10,695 bases of DNA from an uncultured Ruminococcus sp. (GCA_902782885.1 CACZOW010000276.1:1-10695); one strand, 5' to 3'; shown: positions 1-6,737, counted from the stretch's first letter. Program-made: numbers and translations. Notes: generated from the sequence alone by a model not told the origin.

Positions 1-42
1 CCGGAGTTTGGCGGTATCCCTTTTTCTCGCATCGTGCAATTC

Positions 43-78
43 GGGATACCGCTCCGGAGTTTGGCGGTATCCCTTTTT
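43..78 (+). terminator. Intrinsic-terminator-like hairpin 1 (array junction)
   Basis: GGGATACCGC (43-52) pairs perfectly with GCGGTATCCC (64-73) and TTTTT follows immediately (74-78). A wobble pair at 53/63 can lengthen the stem to 11 bp. It points towards the operon and would stop transcription arriving from the left. The minus strand has no U-run after the stem, so the signal reads one way. The left edge (11-25) holds only the second arm and T-run of a further hairpin whose first arm would lie outside the window. Confidence 0.6.
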
Positions 79-95
79 CTCGCATCGTGCAATTC

Positions 96-131
96 GGGAT
101 ACCGCTCCGGAGTTTGGCGGTATCCCTTTTT
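96..131 (+). terminator. Intrinsic-terminator-like hairpin 2 (array junction)
   Basis: This is the same structure one period later: GGGATACCGC (96-105), GCGGTATCCC (117-126), TTTTT (127-131). The last GGGATACCGC, at 149-158, has no partner downstream, so the series ends here. Two consecutive copies plus a partial one would insulate the mraZ promoter from read-through. Confidence 0.6.
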
Positions 132-158
132 CTCGCATCATGCAATTTGGGATACCGC

Positions 159-286
159 CGACCTATTCTTCCGGGGAAAACGAGCGAAAGCTTAATAAAA
201 TGAGCGTCACATCGCCGGATTCGCGCCGAATCCAGGTGTTTCAGACCGCTTCGGACCGCTTACGCCCGCTTTCGCCCGGCCCTGGC
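159..286. other. Non-coding spacer with a palindrome and a 10-bp periodic tract
   Basis: I see no convincing gene between the array and the promoter. A 7-bp perfect inverted repeat GGATTCG/CGAATCC with a 3-nt centre lies at 217-233; no T-run follows, so it is not an obvious terminator. Positions 241-280 read as four degenerate 10-mers in register: TCAGACCGCT, TCGGACCGCT, TACGCCCGCT, TTCGCCCGGC. One-turn spacing about 40 bp upstream of the -35 box would suit a protein bound on one DNA face, but it may be simple-sequence drift. Confidence 0.5.
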
Positions 287-347
287 ATAAAAATATAAAA
301 AAATTTTCAGAAAGGTATTGACAGGTGTCATAAAGTGGTGGTAGAAT
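287..347 (+). promoter_or_regulatory. Sigma-A-type promoter of the dcw operon, with UP-like tract
   Basis: A consensus -35 TTGACA (318-323) and a -10 TAGAAT (342-347) are separated by 18 bp. An almost pure A/T tract (287-307) ends ten bases upstream of the -35, where an alpha-subunit UP element would sit. Transcription should start near 354. It is the best promoter seen in the window, and no equally good one was seen between the downstream genes, which suggests that all eight are expressed from here. The start site is inferred. Confidence 0.8.
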
Positions 348-382
348 GCAATCACGAGTTAGATCGTGTCATGTTGTGTCAT
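322..382 (+). promoter_or_regulatory. Putative MraZ operator: 10-bp phased GTG boxes
   Basis: The heptamer GTGTCAT occurs at 325, 366 and 376. Two 10-bp-phased pairs result: CAGGTGTCAT (322) next to AAAGTGGTGG (332), and ATCGTGTCAT (363) next to GTTGTGTCAT (373). The pairs are 41 bp apart. The second box, AAAGTGG, fits the AAAGTG(T/G)N3 box described for mollicute MraZ, and tandem boxes with a 10-bp period directly upstream of mraZ are also how E. coli MraZ binds (TGGGN units). The first pair fills the -35/-10 spacer and the second lies just after the expected start, which would suit autorepression. Binding by this MraZ is inference. Confidence 0.5.
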
Positions 383-571
383 GATTCATGGCATGGGGCA
401 ACACAAAAACACAGATCAGACTCCTTACCAAAGATAAAGCCGTGCGAGCGGCGAAAGTACGAAAGACTTACTACTTTTACAAAAGACAAAGCCCGGGCGC
501 AAAGCCGGGGACAGAAGTACCAGAGAAAAAAACAAAGGGTACCGAAGACAAAAGGTTGATGTACTAAAGAA

Positions 572-602
572 GCTTTGCCTGCGGAAGGACCGCACGCAAG
601 GC
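572..602 (+). other. Strong 13-bp RNA hairpin in the mraZ leader
   Basis: Arm 572-584 (GCTTTGCCTGCGG) pairs with arm 590-602 (CCGCACGCAAGGC) across the 5-nt loop AAGGA, with one G-U wobble and one C-C mismatch. It ends 43 nt before the mraZ start and no U-run follows, so it is not an ordinary terminator. It could be an mRNA-stability element, a protein-binding site or part of a larger leader fold. Confidence 0.7.
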
Positions 603-630
603 TGAACTACCCTAAAAATGCACTCGGAAG

Positions 631-636
631 AGGGAG
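631..636 (+). promoter_or_regulatory. Ribosome binding site that fixes the TTG start of mraZ
   Basis: AGGGAG lies 9 nt before TTG 646. No ATG or GTG in the mraZ frame exists upstream within the leader, and the residues after TTG align with the usual N-terminus of MraZ. The nearby ATG at 618 is in another frame and ends at 674. Confidence 0.75.
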
Positions 637-645
637 CGGAAGAAG

Positions 646-1068
646 TTGCTGACCGGAGGGTTCGAGGGCGTTGTTGACGCGAAATCCCGCGTCGTGCTGC
701 CCAGCAAACTGAGGAACGAATTGGGAGAAAAATTCCATCTGATGATGGGGTTTGACACCTACGTTGCCATCTACCCCGAAGAGAACTTCAATGAAATGCT
801 CTCACAGCTGATGCAGATGAAGAAGAGCAGCGACGAATACCTGGTCCTGGGCCGTTACCTTTTGGGCAACGCCTACGACGGGGAACTGGACACGGCGGGC
901 AGGGTACTGATCCCGGCGGTGCTCAAGAAGTTCGCCAGACTGGACAAAGAAGTACACATAATGGGCGTCGGCGACCACATCGAGATCTGGGACAGCGAGA
1001 CATATCAGAACAATCAGGTATTGTCCGCGGAAATGGTGCAGGAAGCACGCAAACTCATGAACTATTGA
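646..1068 (+). CDS. mraZ: MraZ, dcw-operon transcriptional regulator
   Basis: MraZ is a DNA-binding protein that forms ring-shaped oligomers and represses or tunes the operon it heads. The 140 residues match the usual size of about 140-150. Two SpoVT/AbrB-like swapped-hairpin domains are visible. The first carries DAKSR at 11-15, where the family usually has DxKGR, so the glycine is Ser here. The second carries LDTAGRVLIP near 81-90. The start is TTG with the AGGGAG site 9 nt upstream; the N-terminus MLTGGFEG lines up with the common M-x-x-G-x-F/Y-x family start. It is the first gene of the operon and ends 13 bp before rsmH. Putative operator boxes at 322-382 suggest that it controls its own promoter. 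Identity is secure; the regulatory target is inferred. Confidence 0.97.
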   Translation: MLTGGFEGVVDAKSRVVLPSKLRNELGEKFHLMMGFDTYVAIYPEENFNEMLSQLMQMKKSSDEYLVLGRYLLGNAYDGELDTAGRVLIPAVLKKFARLDKEVHIMGVGDHIEIWDSETYQNNQVLSAEMVQEARKLMNY

Positions 1069-1081
1069 CAGGGGGCACGCC

Positions 1082-2038
1082 ATGGAAGGTATGCCTTCTG
1101 CTGTTTTTTCACACACGCCGGTGCTGCTGCGGGAATGCCTGGAGCTGCTTAACGTGAGGCCGGACGGGTTCTACGTTGACGGCACGCTGGGCGGCGGCGG
1201 ACACACGGCGGCGGTACTCGGAAAACTGGGGCAGGGCGGTATGCTGCTGGGCATTGACCGCGATCGGGAAGCCCTGGAAGCCGCGGGGGCAAGACTCGCC
1301 GGCGTTGTCACCGAAGGCCGCTTTGAACTGCGGCACGGCAATTTCTCCCGGATGGCGGAGTTCTGCGAAGGCAGGCGGCCGGACGGGATCCTGCTGGATC
1401 TGGGCGTTTCGTCCCACCAGCTGGACGTGCCGGAGCGCGGATTCAGTTACCGGTTCGACGCGCCGCTTGACATGCGGATGGACCGGGGAGCAGCGCTTAC
1501 GGCGTACGACGTGGTCAACGGCTACTCCGAAGCCCGCCTTGCCGCGATCCTCAAAGATTACGGCGAAGAACGGTATGCGGGCCGGATCGCTTCCGGTATC
1601 GCGCGTGCGCGCGCGCAGGCGCCGGTGCGCACGACGCTGGAACTGGCGGAGATCATCCGCAGATCCGTACCGGCAAAATATCTGACCGGCGAGGGCCACC
1701 CCGCCAAACGCTCGTTCCAGGCGATCCGCATTGAGGTCAACGACGAACTCGGCGAACTCTCGAGGACCCTGGATACCGCGATAGAGATACTGAACGGCGC
1801 GGGCCGCCTGGTAGTGATAACCTTCCACTCGCTGGAGGACCGCATCGTGAAGAATAAATTCAGGGAAGCCCAAAATCCCTGCACCTGCCCGCCGGATTTT
1901 CCGGTGTGCGTATGCGGCAAAAAGCCGCTTGGGCGTACGGTGACGCCTCATCCCGTTACGGGCAGCGAAAGCGAACTGGCGGACAACAACCGCGCCCACA
2001 GCGCCAAAGTCCGCTCCTTTGAACGGAACAAGATTTGA
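1082..2038 (+). CDS. rsmH: 16S rRNA (cytosine(1402)-N4)-methyltransferase RsmH
   Basis: RsmH (MraW) transfers a methyl group from S-adenosylmethionine to N4 of C1402 of 16S rRNA, in the decoding centre of the 30S subunit. The 318 residues match the family size of about 310. The SAM-binding motif GTLGGGGH is at 34-41, the acidic GIDRD motif at 57-61 and LLDLGVSSHQLD near 104-115. The C-terminal part has ITFHSLEDRIVK and a Cys-rich stretch CTCPPDFPVCVCGKKP typical of Firmicutes members. The ATG has AGGGGG (1070-1075) 6 nt upstream; a second in-frame ATG at 1091 is less well placed. It lies 13 bp after mraZ, the standard pairing. The stop (2036-2038) overlaps a TTG that could open the next frame, but I place that gene's start later. 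Confidence 0.97.
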   Translation: MEGMPSAVFSHTPVLLRECLELLNVRPDGFYVDGTLGGGGHTAAVLGKLGQGGMLLGIDRDREALEAAGARLAGVVTEGRFELRHGNFSRMAEFCEGRRPDGILLDLGVSSHQLDVPERGFSYRFDAPLDMRMDRGAALTAYDVVNGYSEARLAAILKDYGEERYAGRIASGIARARAQAPVRTTLELAEIIRRSVPAKYLTGEGHPAKRSFQAIRIEVNDELGELSRTLDTAIEILNGAGRLVVITFHSLEDRIVKNKFREAQNPCTCPPDFPVCVCGKKPLGRTVTPHPVTGSESELADNNRAHSAKVRSFERNKI

Positions 2039-2064
2039 ACAGGGGGACAGACCCGCTGTTTAAA

Positions 2065-2072
2065 AAGGTGAT
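2065..2072 (+). promoter_or_regulatory. Ribosome binding site that decides the ftsL start
   Basis: AAGGTGAT lies 4 nt before ATG 2077; its AGGTGA core is close to but usable from that ATG. An alternative TTG at 2035, overlapping the rsmH stop, has no comparable site in front of it and would add 14 residues with no family likeness. Confidence 0.65.
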
Positions 2073-2076
2073 ACAA

Positions 2077-2730
2077 ATGATAAGCAACGATTCGAGCGCG
2101 TACAAAATTACGGAAGATGAAGAATACACCGTGGCGGAAGGCGTGTACGGCGGCAGCGTAAGCTACGGCGGGTACGAAGGAAGCGCCGCGCCGGAATTGC
2201 CCGCGCCCGGATACGAAGCGGAACCCGAAGGCAACGCCGTGCCGGAGCCCGAGTATATCGTGCCCTCCGAAGACGAGCTTTACGTTTACGAGCACGAACA
2301 GCGCCGGGGCAACGCCGTCCTGCACGAGATCAAACTCAAAAAGCAGCGCCGCAAAGCCAAAAACGGCATCCTGTTCAAAGTGTCGCTGCTGCTGGCGCTG
2401 GGCCTCATCGTGGGCGTGCGCTTTGCCTCCATCACCGAGATCAACTACCGCAATCAGGCGCTCCAGAAAAAGCTGGACACCGTTAACTCCGAAGTGCAGC
2501 GCCGGCGCGTGGAACTGGACAGCGCCATGTCCCTCACGCAGCTCGCCGAGATCGCCGAAAACGACCTGGGCATGCAGAAACCGCAGCCGTACCAGATCAA
2601 ATACGTCAGCGTAGAACGGATCGATCAGACCGAACTGGCGGACGTGGAATTGACCGGTACCACCGACGAGACCTCGTGGCTCGGACGCCTAAGGAACGGA
2701 GTGCTTGAATTTTTGGGTATAACGCAGTAA
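2077..2730 (+). CDS. ftsL: FtsL/DivIC-like divisome protein with a long acidic N-terminus
   Basis: This is a single-pass membrane protein in the ftsL position between rsmH and the division PBP. Starting at ATG 2077 it has 217 residues. Order: a long, Glu/Tyr/Gly/Pro-rich acidic region (about 1-75), a short basic stretch (KLKKQRRKAKN, ending near 96), one transmembrane helix (about 97-117), then a heptad-like coiled coil (about 120-160) ending in LTQLAEIAENDLGMQKP, which resembles the FtsL/DivIC family ending (L..IA...LGM..P). FtsL-type proteins bind DivIB/FtsQ and DivIC/FtsB and help activate the septal FtsW-PBP pair. Classical FtsL is about 90-120 residues, so the cytoplasmic tail is unusually long; the tail itself matches nothing I recognise. 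The symbol rests on position and topology, since sequence conservation is low in this family. DivIC is the alternative. Confidence 0.8.
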   Translation: MISNDSSAYKITEDEEYTVAEGVYGGSVSYGGYEGSAAPELPAPGYEAEPEGNAVPEPEYIVPSEDELYVYEHEQRRGNAVLHEIKLKKQRRKAKNGILFKVSLLLALGLIVGVRFASITEINYRNQALQKKLDTVNSEVQRRRVELDSAMSLTQLAEIAENDLGMQKPQPYQIKYVSVERIDQTELADVELTGTTDETSWLGRLRNGVLEFLGITQ

Positions 2731-2738
2731 GATATTGA

Positions 2739-2769
2739 CCGCGAATACCCGCGTACGAGCGGCTCGCGG
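2739..2769 (+). other. Short inverted repeat in the ftsL-pbpB gap
   Basis: CCGCGA (2739-2744) is complementary to TCGCGG (2764-2769), and inside it CGAGC/GCTCG (2756-2766) is a palindrome around one base. The gap also holds repeated CGGACC words just before the PBP start and no good Shine-Dalgarno sequence. It may shape translation of the PBP or simply reflect GC-rich sequence. Confidence 0.35.
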
Positions 2770-2786
2770 AACGGACCGGACCGGCA

Positions 2787-5159
2787 ATGACATCAGCAAA
2801 ACACGATCACAACAAGCGGCGCTCTAAAGAAAACGCCGGCGAAAGCAGAGGCGGCAGCAGATTCAAAAACCTGTTTGCCAAAGAAAGCGTCGCCCGGGAG
2901 AAAAACTACGCAGGTGGGTTCAACGTACTCACCCGCGTGCTTTTTTTATTGCTGATGCTGGTGATCATCGCAAATTTCGCCATCATACAGGTCGTAAAAG
3001 GCGATTATTACCGCCAGCAGGCCAACGCGCAGCAGAGCGCGTGGCGCACGATCCCCGCGGGGCGCGGCACGATCCTGGACACCAACGGCGTGGAGCTGGC
3101 GGTGAGCGTCGCGGCCAATATAGTCACCGTTGACCCCAGCGTCATAAAGACCGCGGCGGTCAATTACGTGAAGAATTACATTGCCAAACCCGGCGACGTG
3201 TACAGCGATGCCGCGGCGGAGGATATGTACCGCCGGCTGATCGCCAGGGACCTCGCCGAACTGCTCAAACTGGACGAAGAATGGGTGTTCGCACAGGTCT
3301 CCGCGGACGGCCGCTACAAAATGATTGCCCGCAAGATCGAGACGGATCTGGGCGACCGCATAAAAGCCTGGCGCAGTGAGAAGCATATCAAGGGCGTATA
3401 TGTTGACGAAGATTCCAAACGCATATATCCGCTCGGGCGGCTGGCGAGCCATGTACTCGGTTTCACCGGCAACGACGACCAGGGCCTGGTGTGCGGCGTG
3501 GAAGTGGCGCTTAACAAGGAATTGACCGGCACCAACGGCCGCATAATGACCAGCGTTGACGCCAAGGGCAACGAACTGCCGTACGACTCGGTGCGGCGCA
3601 TTGACGCCGTGAAAGGCATGAACCCGGTGCTTACCCTGGACGCAAAGATCCAGGCCATCGCCGAAAGCGCGCTGAAGCAGGCGATCATCGACTACAACGT
3701 GATCGAAGGCGGCGCCGCCATCGTAATGAACGCCAAGAACGCGGACGTGCTGGCAATGGCCTCCTATCCCGACTTCGACCTGAACGACCCGTACGGCAAA
3801 CCCGACTGGGTCGACGACCCCGAGTGGATCGGCAATGCCACCAAAGACGTCCAGATCCTCAGCACCACCGTGTGGCGCAATAAGGCGCTCACCGACACGT
3901 ACGAACCCGGTTCCACGTTCAAGTCCATCTCCGCCGCTATCGGTCTGGAGGAGGGCAAAGTGCGCCCCGGCACCAAGGTCAGCGACAAACCGCTGCTCTT
4001 GCGCGGCTGGGAGATCAACTGCTGGAAAAAAGACGGCGACCACGGCGAGGAAACTTTTGCCGACGCTATCAAAAACTCCTGCAACCCGATACTGGCGCGG
4101 CTGGCGCTGGACATCGGGCTCGAGTCGTATCTGTCGTACGTGCACGGGTTCGGCTTTTTTGACCGCACCGGCATCACGATCTCCGGCGAAGCGGCCAGCA
4201 TCATGCACGAATCGCCGTCGGATATCGACCTGGCGGTCATGTCCTTCGGGCAGCGCTTCCAGATCACGCCCATCCAGATGGCAACGGCATACTGCGCCCT
4301 GGCCAACGGCGGCACGCTGTACAAGCCCCGCATCGTGCGCGAACTGCGGGATCAGGACGGCATCACTACGAAAGTGTACGAATCCGTGGCGCTCCGGCAG
4401 GTCATTTCCCAGCGCACGTCATCGGAAATGATGGCGATACTGGAGGACGTTGTCGCCAGCGGCACCGGCAGCAACGCGTACGTTTCAGGCTACCGCGTTG
4501 CCGGCAAGACGGGTACCTCCGAGACGCTGCAGACCCAGAGCACGGGGCGGTATATCGCGTCGTTCATAGGCATTGCCCCCGCCGACGATCCCGAGATCGT
4601 GGTGCTGGTGATGCTGGACCATCCCGACGTGGAGAGCGGCGCGTCCGGCGGCCGTCAGGCGGCGCCCACCGTGGGCAAAATAATCGAAAAAACGCTGGAG
4701 TACATGGGCGTGGCGCGGCGTTACACCGAGCTGGACCGGAAGGCAATGATGGTCAAGTCCTACGTGCCCGACGTGGCGGGCCTCCCCGTGGAGGACGCGC
4801 GCATACTGCTCAAGCGGGCGGGACTCGTCATGGAAGTGCCGGATATGCCCGAAAACGGAGATCCCACCGTGGTCACGGTGGCGGTGCAGGTGCCCGAAAT
4901 GGGTCAATACATCACCGACGGCTCCACGGTGCTCCTGTACACCGACGCGGCAACGAAGCATCCCGTGGTGCGTGTGCCGAACCTCACCGGCTACGCACTG
5001 GCGGACGCATATATATTACTGAGTCAGCTGGGATTCAACATGCACGCGGAAAACATCGGCACGGTAGTATCCCAGAGCGTCGAACCGGGCACCATGCTGG
5101 AGCGCGGCGCGGTGATCGAACTCAAAGTGGAAAATACAAATACGGAATCGATGGGCTGA
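2787..5159 (+). CDS. pbpB: Class B penicillin-binding protein with two PASTA domains (PBP2B/SpoVD type)
   Basis: This is a D,D-transpeptidase that cross-links septal peptidoglycan outside the membrane, partnered by FtsW. The 790 residues comprise a basic cytoplasmic tail (1-46), one transmembrane anchor (about 48-70), the PBP dimer domain beginning with RGTILD (93-98), the transpeptidase domain, and two C-terminal PASTA domains (about 660-722 and 726-786). All three active-site motifs are intact: STFK (376-379, catalytic Ser376), SCN (431-433) and KTGT (574-577). No upstream in-frame start exists after the ftsL stop, so ATG 2787 is chosen despite a weak ribosome site, unlike most genes here. 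It lies 56 bp after ftsL and 54 bp before murE, the Firmicutes arrangement. Whether it serves vegetative division (pbpB/ftsI) or sporulation (spoVD) cannot be decided from this window. Confidence 0.93.
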   Translation: MTSAKHDHNKRRSKENAGESRGGSRFKNLFAKESVAREKNYAGGFNVLTRVLFLLLMLVIIANFAIIQVVKGDYYRQQANAQQSAWRTIPAGRGTILDTNGVELAVSVAANIVTVDPSVIKTAAVNYVKNYIAKPGDVYSDAAAEDMYRRLIARDLAELLKLDEEWVFAQVSADGRYKMIARKIETDLGDRIKAWRSEKHIKGVYVDEDSKRIYPLGRLASHVLGFTGNDDQGLVCGVEVALNKELTGTNGRIMTSVDAKGNELPYDSVRRIDAVKGMNPVLTLDAKIQAIAESALKQAIIDYNVIEGGAAIVMNAKNADVLAMASYPDFDLNDPYGKPDWVDDPEWIGNATKDVQILSTTVWRNKALTDTYEPGSTFKSISAAIGLEEGKVRPGTKVSDKPLLLRGWEINCWKKDGDHGEETFADAIKNSCNPILARLALDIGLESYLSYVHGFGFFDRTGITISGEAASIMHESPSDIDLAVMSFGQRFQITPIQMATAYCALANGGTLYKPRIVRELRDQDGITTKVYESVALRQVISQRTSSEMMAILEDVVASGTGSNAYVSGYRVAGKTGTSETLQTQSTGRYIASFIGIAPADDPEIVVLVMLDHPDVESGASGGRQAAPTVGKIIEKTLEYMGVARRYTELDRKAMMVKSYVPDVAGLPVEDARILLKRAGLVMEVPDMPENGDPTVVTVAVQVPEMGQYITDGSTVLLYTDAATKHPVVRVPNLTGYALADAYILLSQLGFNMHAENIGTVVSQSVEPGTMLERGAVIELKVENTNTESMG

Positions 5160-5213
5160 TACCGCGCACAGCGGCAGAAGACCGGTACCAACGGAATACG
5201 GAGGAATGTGTAA

Positions 5214-6737
5214 ATGAAACTGACTGAACTTGTTGCGAAACTTGACGGCTGCAGGCTGCTGGAAACGGCGCCGGCGCAGGTGGATATAGAATCAGTGGAT
5301 ATCGACAGCCGCGAATGCCGGAAGGGCAGCCTGTTCGCCTGCGTGAAGGGCTATGTGCTGGACGGCCATGATTTCGCGGGCAAGGCGCTGGAACGCGGCG
5401 CGGCGGCATTGCTGACCGAGTCTCCGGCCCTGCTTAAAGAGAAGGCGGCCGCCTGGGAGAAAGGCTACGTGCAGGGGGACAGCATCCTCTGGCAGGGCAG
5501 ACTGATCCCGGTGATCGTGACGGACAACATCCGCCGCGACGTTGCCCGCATTGCCGATATCCTCGCGGATCACCCCTCGGGCAAGCTCGAACTGATCGGC
5601 ATCACCGGCACCAAGGGCAAGACCACCACCAGCTACATGATGCGCTCCATATTGACCGCCGCGGGCCGCAAATCCGGCCTGATCGGCACCATCTGCAACT
5701 ACATCGGCGACGAGCGCATTCCCACCGAACGCACCACGCCCGAGGCCAACGTGATCCAGCCCCTGCTCAAAAAAATGGTGGACGCGGGCATCGGCGAATG
5801 CGTGATGGAAGTATCGTCCCAGGGCCTCAACCTGGACCGCGTGGGTGGCTGCGAGTTCGCCGTGGGTCTGTTCACGAATCTTTCCCCCGACCACATCGGC
5901 CCCTCCGAGCACGCCAACATGGAAGAGTATGCCGCGGCCAAGGCCAAACTGTTCGGGCTCTCCCGCTTCGCGCTGGTGAACCGGGACAACGACTGGTCCG
6001 AATACATGATCGCCCGCGCGCAGGCGACGGTCAAAGAGAAGCTTTACACCTTCGGCATGTCGGAAGGCTGCGATTTCCGCGCGGTTGGCGTCGTCAAACA
6101 CCCCGAAGGCGTGGAATACGACTGTGAGGAGTGCGGCGAGGTAAAGGCGCATATCGTTGTCCCCATCCCCGGACGGTTCAGCGTGTACAACTCCCTGGGC
6201 GCGTACGCCGCGATGCGGCTGATCGGCATTGACCCCGCGACCTGCGCGGAAGGCCTTTCCACCGTGGCGGTGGCAGGAAAAGCCGAAGTCGTGCCCACGG
6301 GCCGCGATTTCACCGTGATCATCGACTACGCCCACAATCCCGACAGCTTCATCAACATCATCACCACCGTCAAAGAATTCGCCAAACGCACGGTGTTCCT
6401 GTTCGGCTGCGGCGGCGACCGCAACCGTCCCAGAGCGCTGATGGGGGAGACCGCGGGCAAGTACGCGGACTTCTCGATCATCACCTCGGACAATCCGCGC
6501 AGCGAAGATCCGGCGTCCATCGTTGCCGACCTGGAAGCGGGACTCAAGCCCACCGGCGGCAAGTACATTGTCATCGTTGACCGGCGCGAAGCCATCCACT
6601 GGGCGATCGCCCACGCGCAGCCCGGCGACGTGATCATCCTGGCGGGCAAAGGCCACGAAACATATCAGATCCTGAAAGACCGCACGATCCACTTTGACGA
6701 GCGGGAAGTGGTCCGGGAGGCGCTGGCGGAATTATGA
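5214..6737 (+). CDS. murE: UDP-MurNAc-L-Ala-D-Glu: meso-diaminopimelate ligase MurE
   Basis: This cytoplasmic ATP-dependent Mur ligase adds the third stem-peptide residue. The 507 residues show the three Mur domains: N-terminal UDP-substrate domain, central ATPase with P-loop GTKGKTTT (132-139) and a lysine equivalent to the carbamylated one (probably K243 in YAAAK), and a C-terminal domain with DNPR at 426-429. DNPR is the signature of ligases that take meso-diaminopimelate; lysine-adding enzymes differ at the Arg. A DAP-type peptidoglycan is therefore predicted. Between about 78 and 97 the N-terminal domain has an extra Lys/Trp/Gly-containing stretch, which makes it slightly longer than the typical 480-500. 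GGAGGAA lies 9 nt before the ATG. The stop overlaps the murF start by 4 bp (ATGA), which implies translational coupling. Confidence 0.96.
   Translation: MKLTELVAKLDGCRLLETAPAQVDIESVDIDSRECRKGSLFACVKGYVLDGHDFAGKALERGAAALLTESPALLKEKAAAWEKGYVQGDSILWQGRLIPVIVTDNIRRDVARIADILADHPSGKLELIGITGTKGKTTTSYMMRSILTAAGRKSGLIGTICNYIGDERIPTERTTPEANVIQPLLKKMVDAGIGECVMEVSSQGLNLDRVGGCEFAVGLFTNLSPDHIGPSEHANMEEYAAAKAKLFGLSRFALVNRDNDWSEYMIARAQATVKEKLYTFGMSEGCDFRAVGVVKHPEGVEYDCEECGEVKAHIVVPIPGRFSVYNSLGAYAAMRLIGIDPATCAEGLSTVAVAGKAEVVPTGRDFTVIIDYAHNPDSFINIITTVKEFAKRTVFLFGCGGDRNRPRALMGETAGKYADFSIITSDNPRSEDPASIVADLEAGLKPTGGKYIVIVDRREAIHWAIAHAQPGDVIILAGKGHETYQILKDRTIHFDEREVVREALAEL

Larger units (their letters stand above)
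1..158. repeat. 53-bp tandem repeat array (three copies, open at the left edge)
   Basis: Three head-to-tail copies start at 1, 54 and 107. Copies 1 and 2 are identical; copy 3 differs by two transitions (at 140 and 148) and its similarity stops at 158. Each unit has arms GCGGTATCCC (11-20 in copy 1) and GGGATACCGC (43-52), which are exact reverse complements, a T5 run directly after the first arm, and the palindrome CTCCGGAG across each unit junction. An arm can pair within its own unit (22-nt loop) or across the junction with the next unit (11-nt loop, followed by TTTTT). The window opens inside the array, so the true copy number is unknown. The period is not a multiple of three, so the array is not a coding repeat. 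It could be a multiplied terminator or a local amplification of a palindromic intergenic element. Confidence 0.95.
354..645 (+). other. Long 5' leader of the mraZ operon
   Basis: About 290 nt separate the expected transcription start from the mraZ TTG codon. The stretch is A-rich and purine-rich, unlike the flanking genes, and holds several short helices: GCCG/CGGC (439-452), AAAGTA/TACTTT (454-477), CCCGG/CCGGG (492-509), GTACC/GGTAC (517-542) and a strong hairpin at 572-602. The word GTAC recurs at 457, 517, 539 and 561, so competing pairings are possible. It matches no riboswitch class that I can recognise, and no T-tract terminator is present. A leader this long suggests RNA-level control, but none is shown. 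A 63-codon open frame from ATG 371 to the stop at 557-559 has no ribosome site and is very Lys/Arg-rich; I do not call it. Confidence 0.55.

Noticed and set aside
1..158. CRISPR array
   Set aside because: The copies are directly adjacent with no variable spacers, and the 53-bp unit is internally palindromic over its whole length.
8..298. Open frame of about 96 codons through the repeat array
   Set aside because: It starts at a TTG inside the 53-bp repeat, whose period is not divisible by three, so each copy is read in a different frame. There is no ribosome site and it runs to just before the promoter.
436..545. c-di-GMP (GEMM) riboswitch or T-box
   Set aside because: GGGCGCAAAGCC at 495-506 and GGGTACCG at 537-544 recall parts of these families, but the other conserved segments and the required helix order are missing, and no terminator follows.
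335..559. Open frame overlapping the promoter and leader (74 codons)
   Set aside because: Its GTG start lies between -35 and -10, so it is not on the expected transcript. The internal ATG at 371 has no ribosome site, and the Lys/Arg-rich product simply mirrors the A-rich leader.
618..674. Short upstream frame from ATG 618 overlapping the mraZ start
   Set aside because: It has 18 codons with no Shine-Dalgarno sequence ahead of ATG 618; the AGGGAG site serves TTG 646 better.
1109..1999. Long minus-strand frame opposite rsmH
   Set aside because: It is a shadow of codon bias in a GC-rich gene. The same applies to long minus-strand frames at 2946-4208, 5292-6692 and 8002-9285; none has family motifs and all lie opposite unmistakable genes.
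2035..2076. TTG start for the ftsL-like gene overlapping the rsmH stop
   Set aside because: It lacks a ribosome site, whereas ATG 2077 has AAGGTGAT just upstream and gives a sensible N-terminus.
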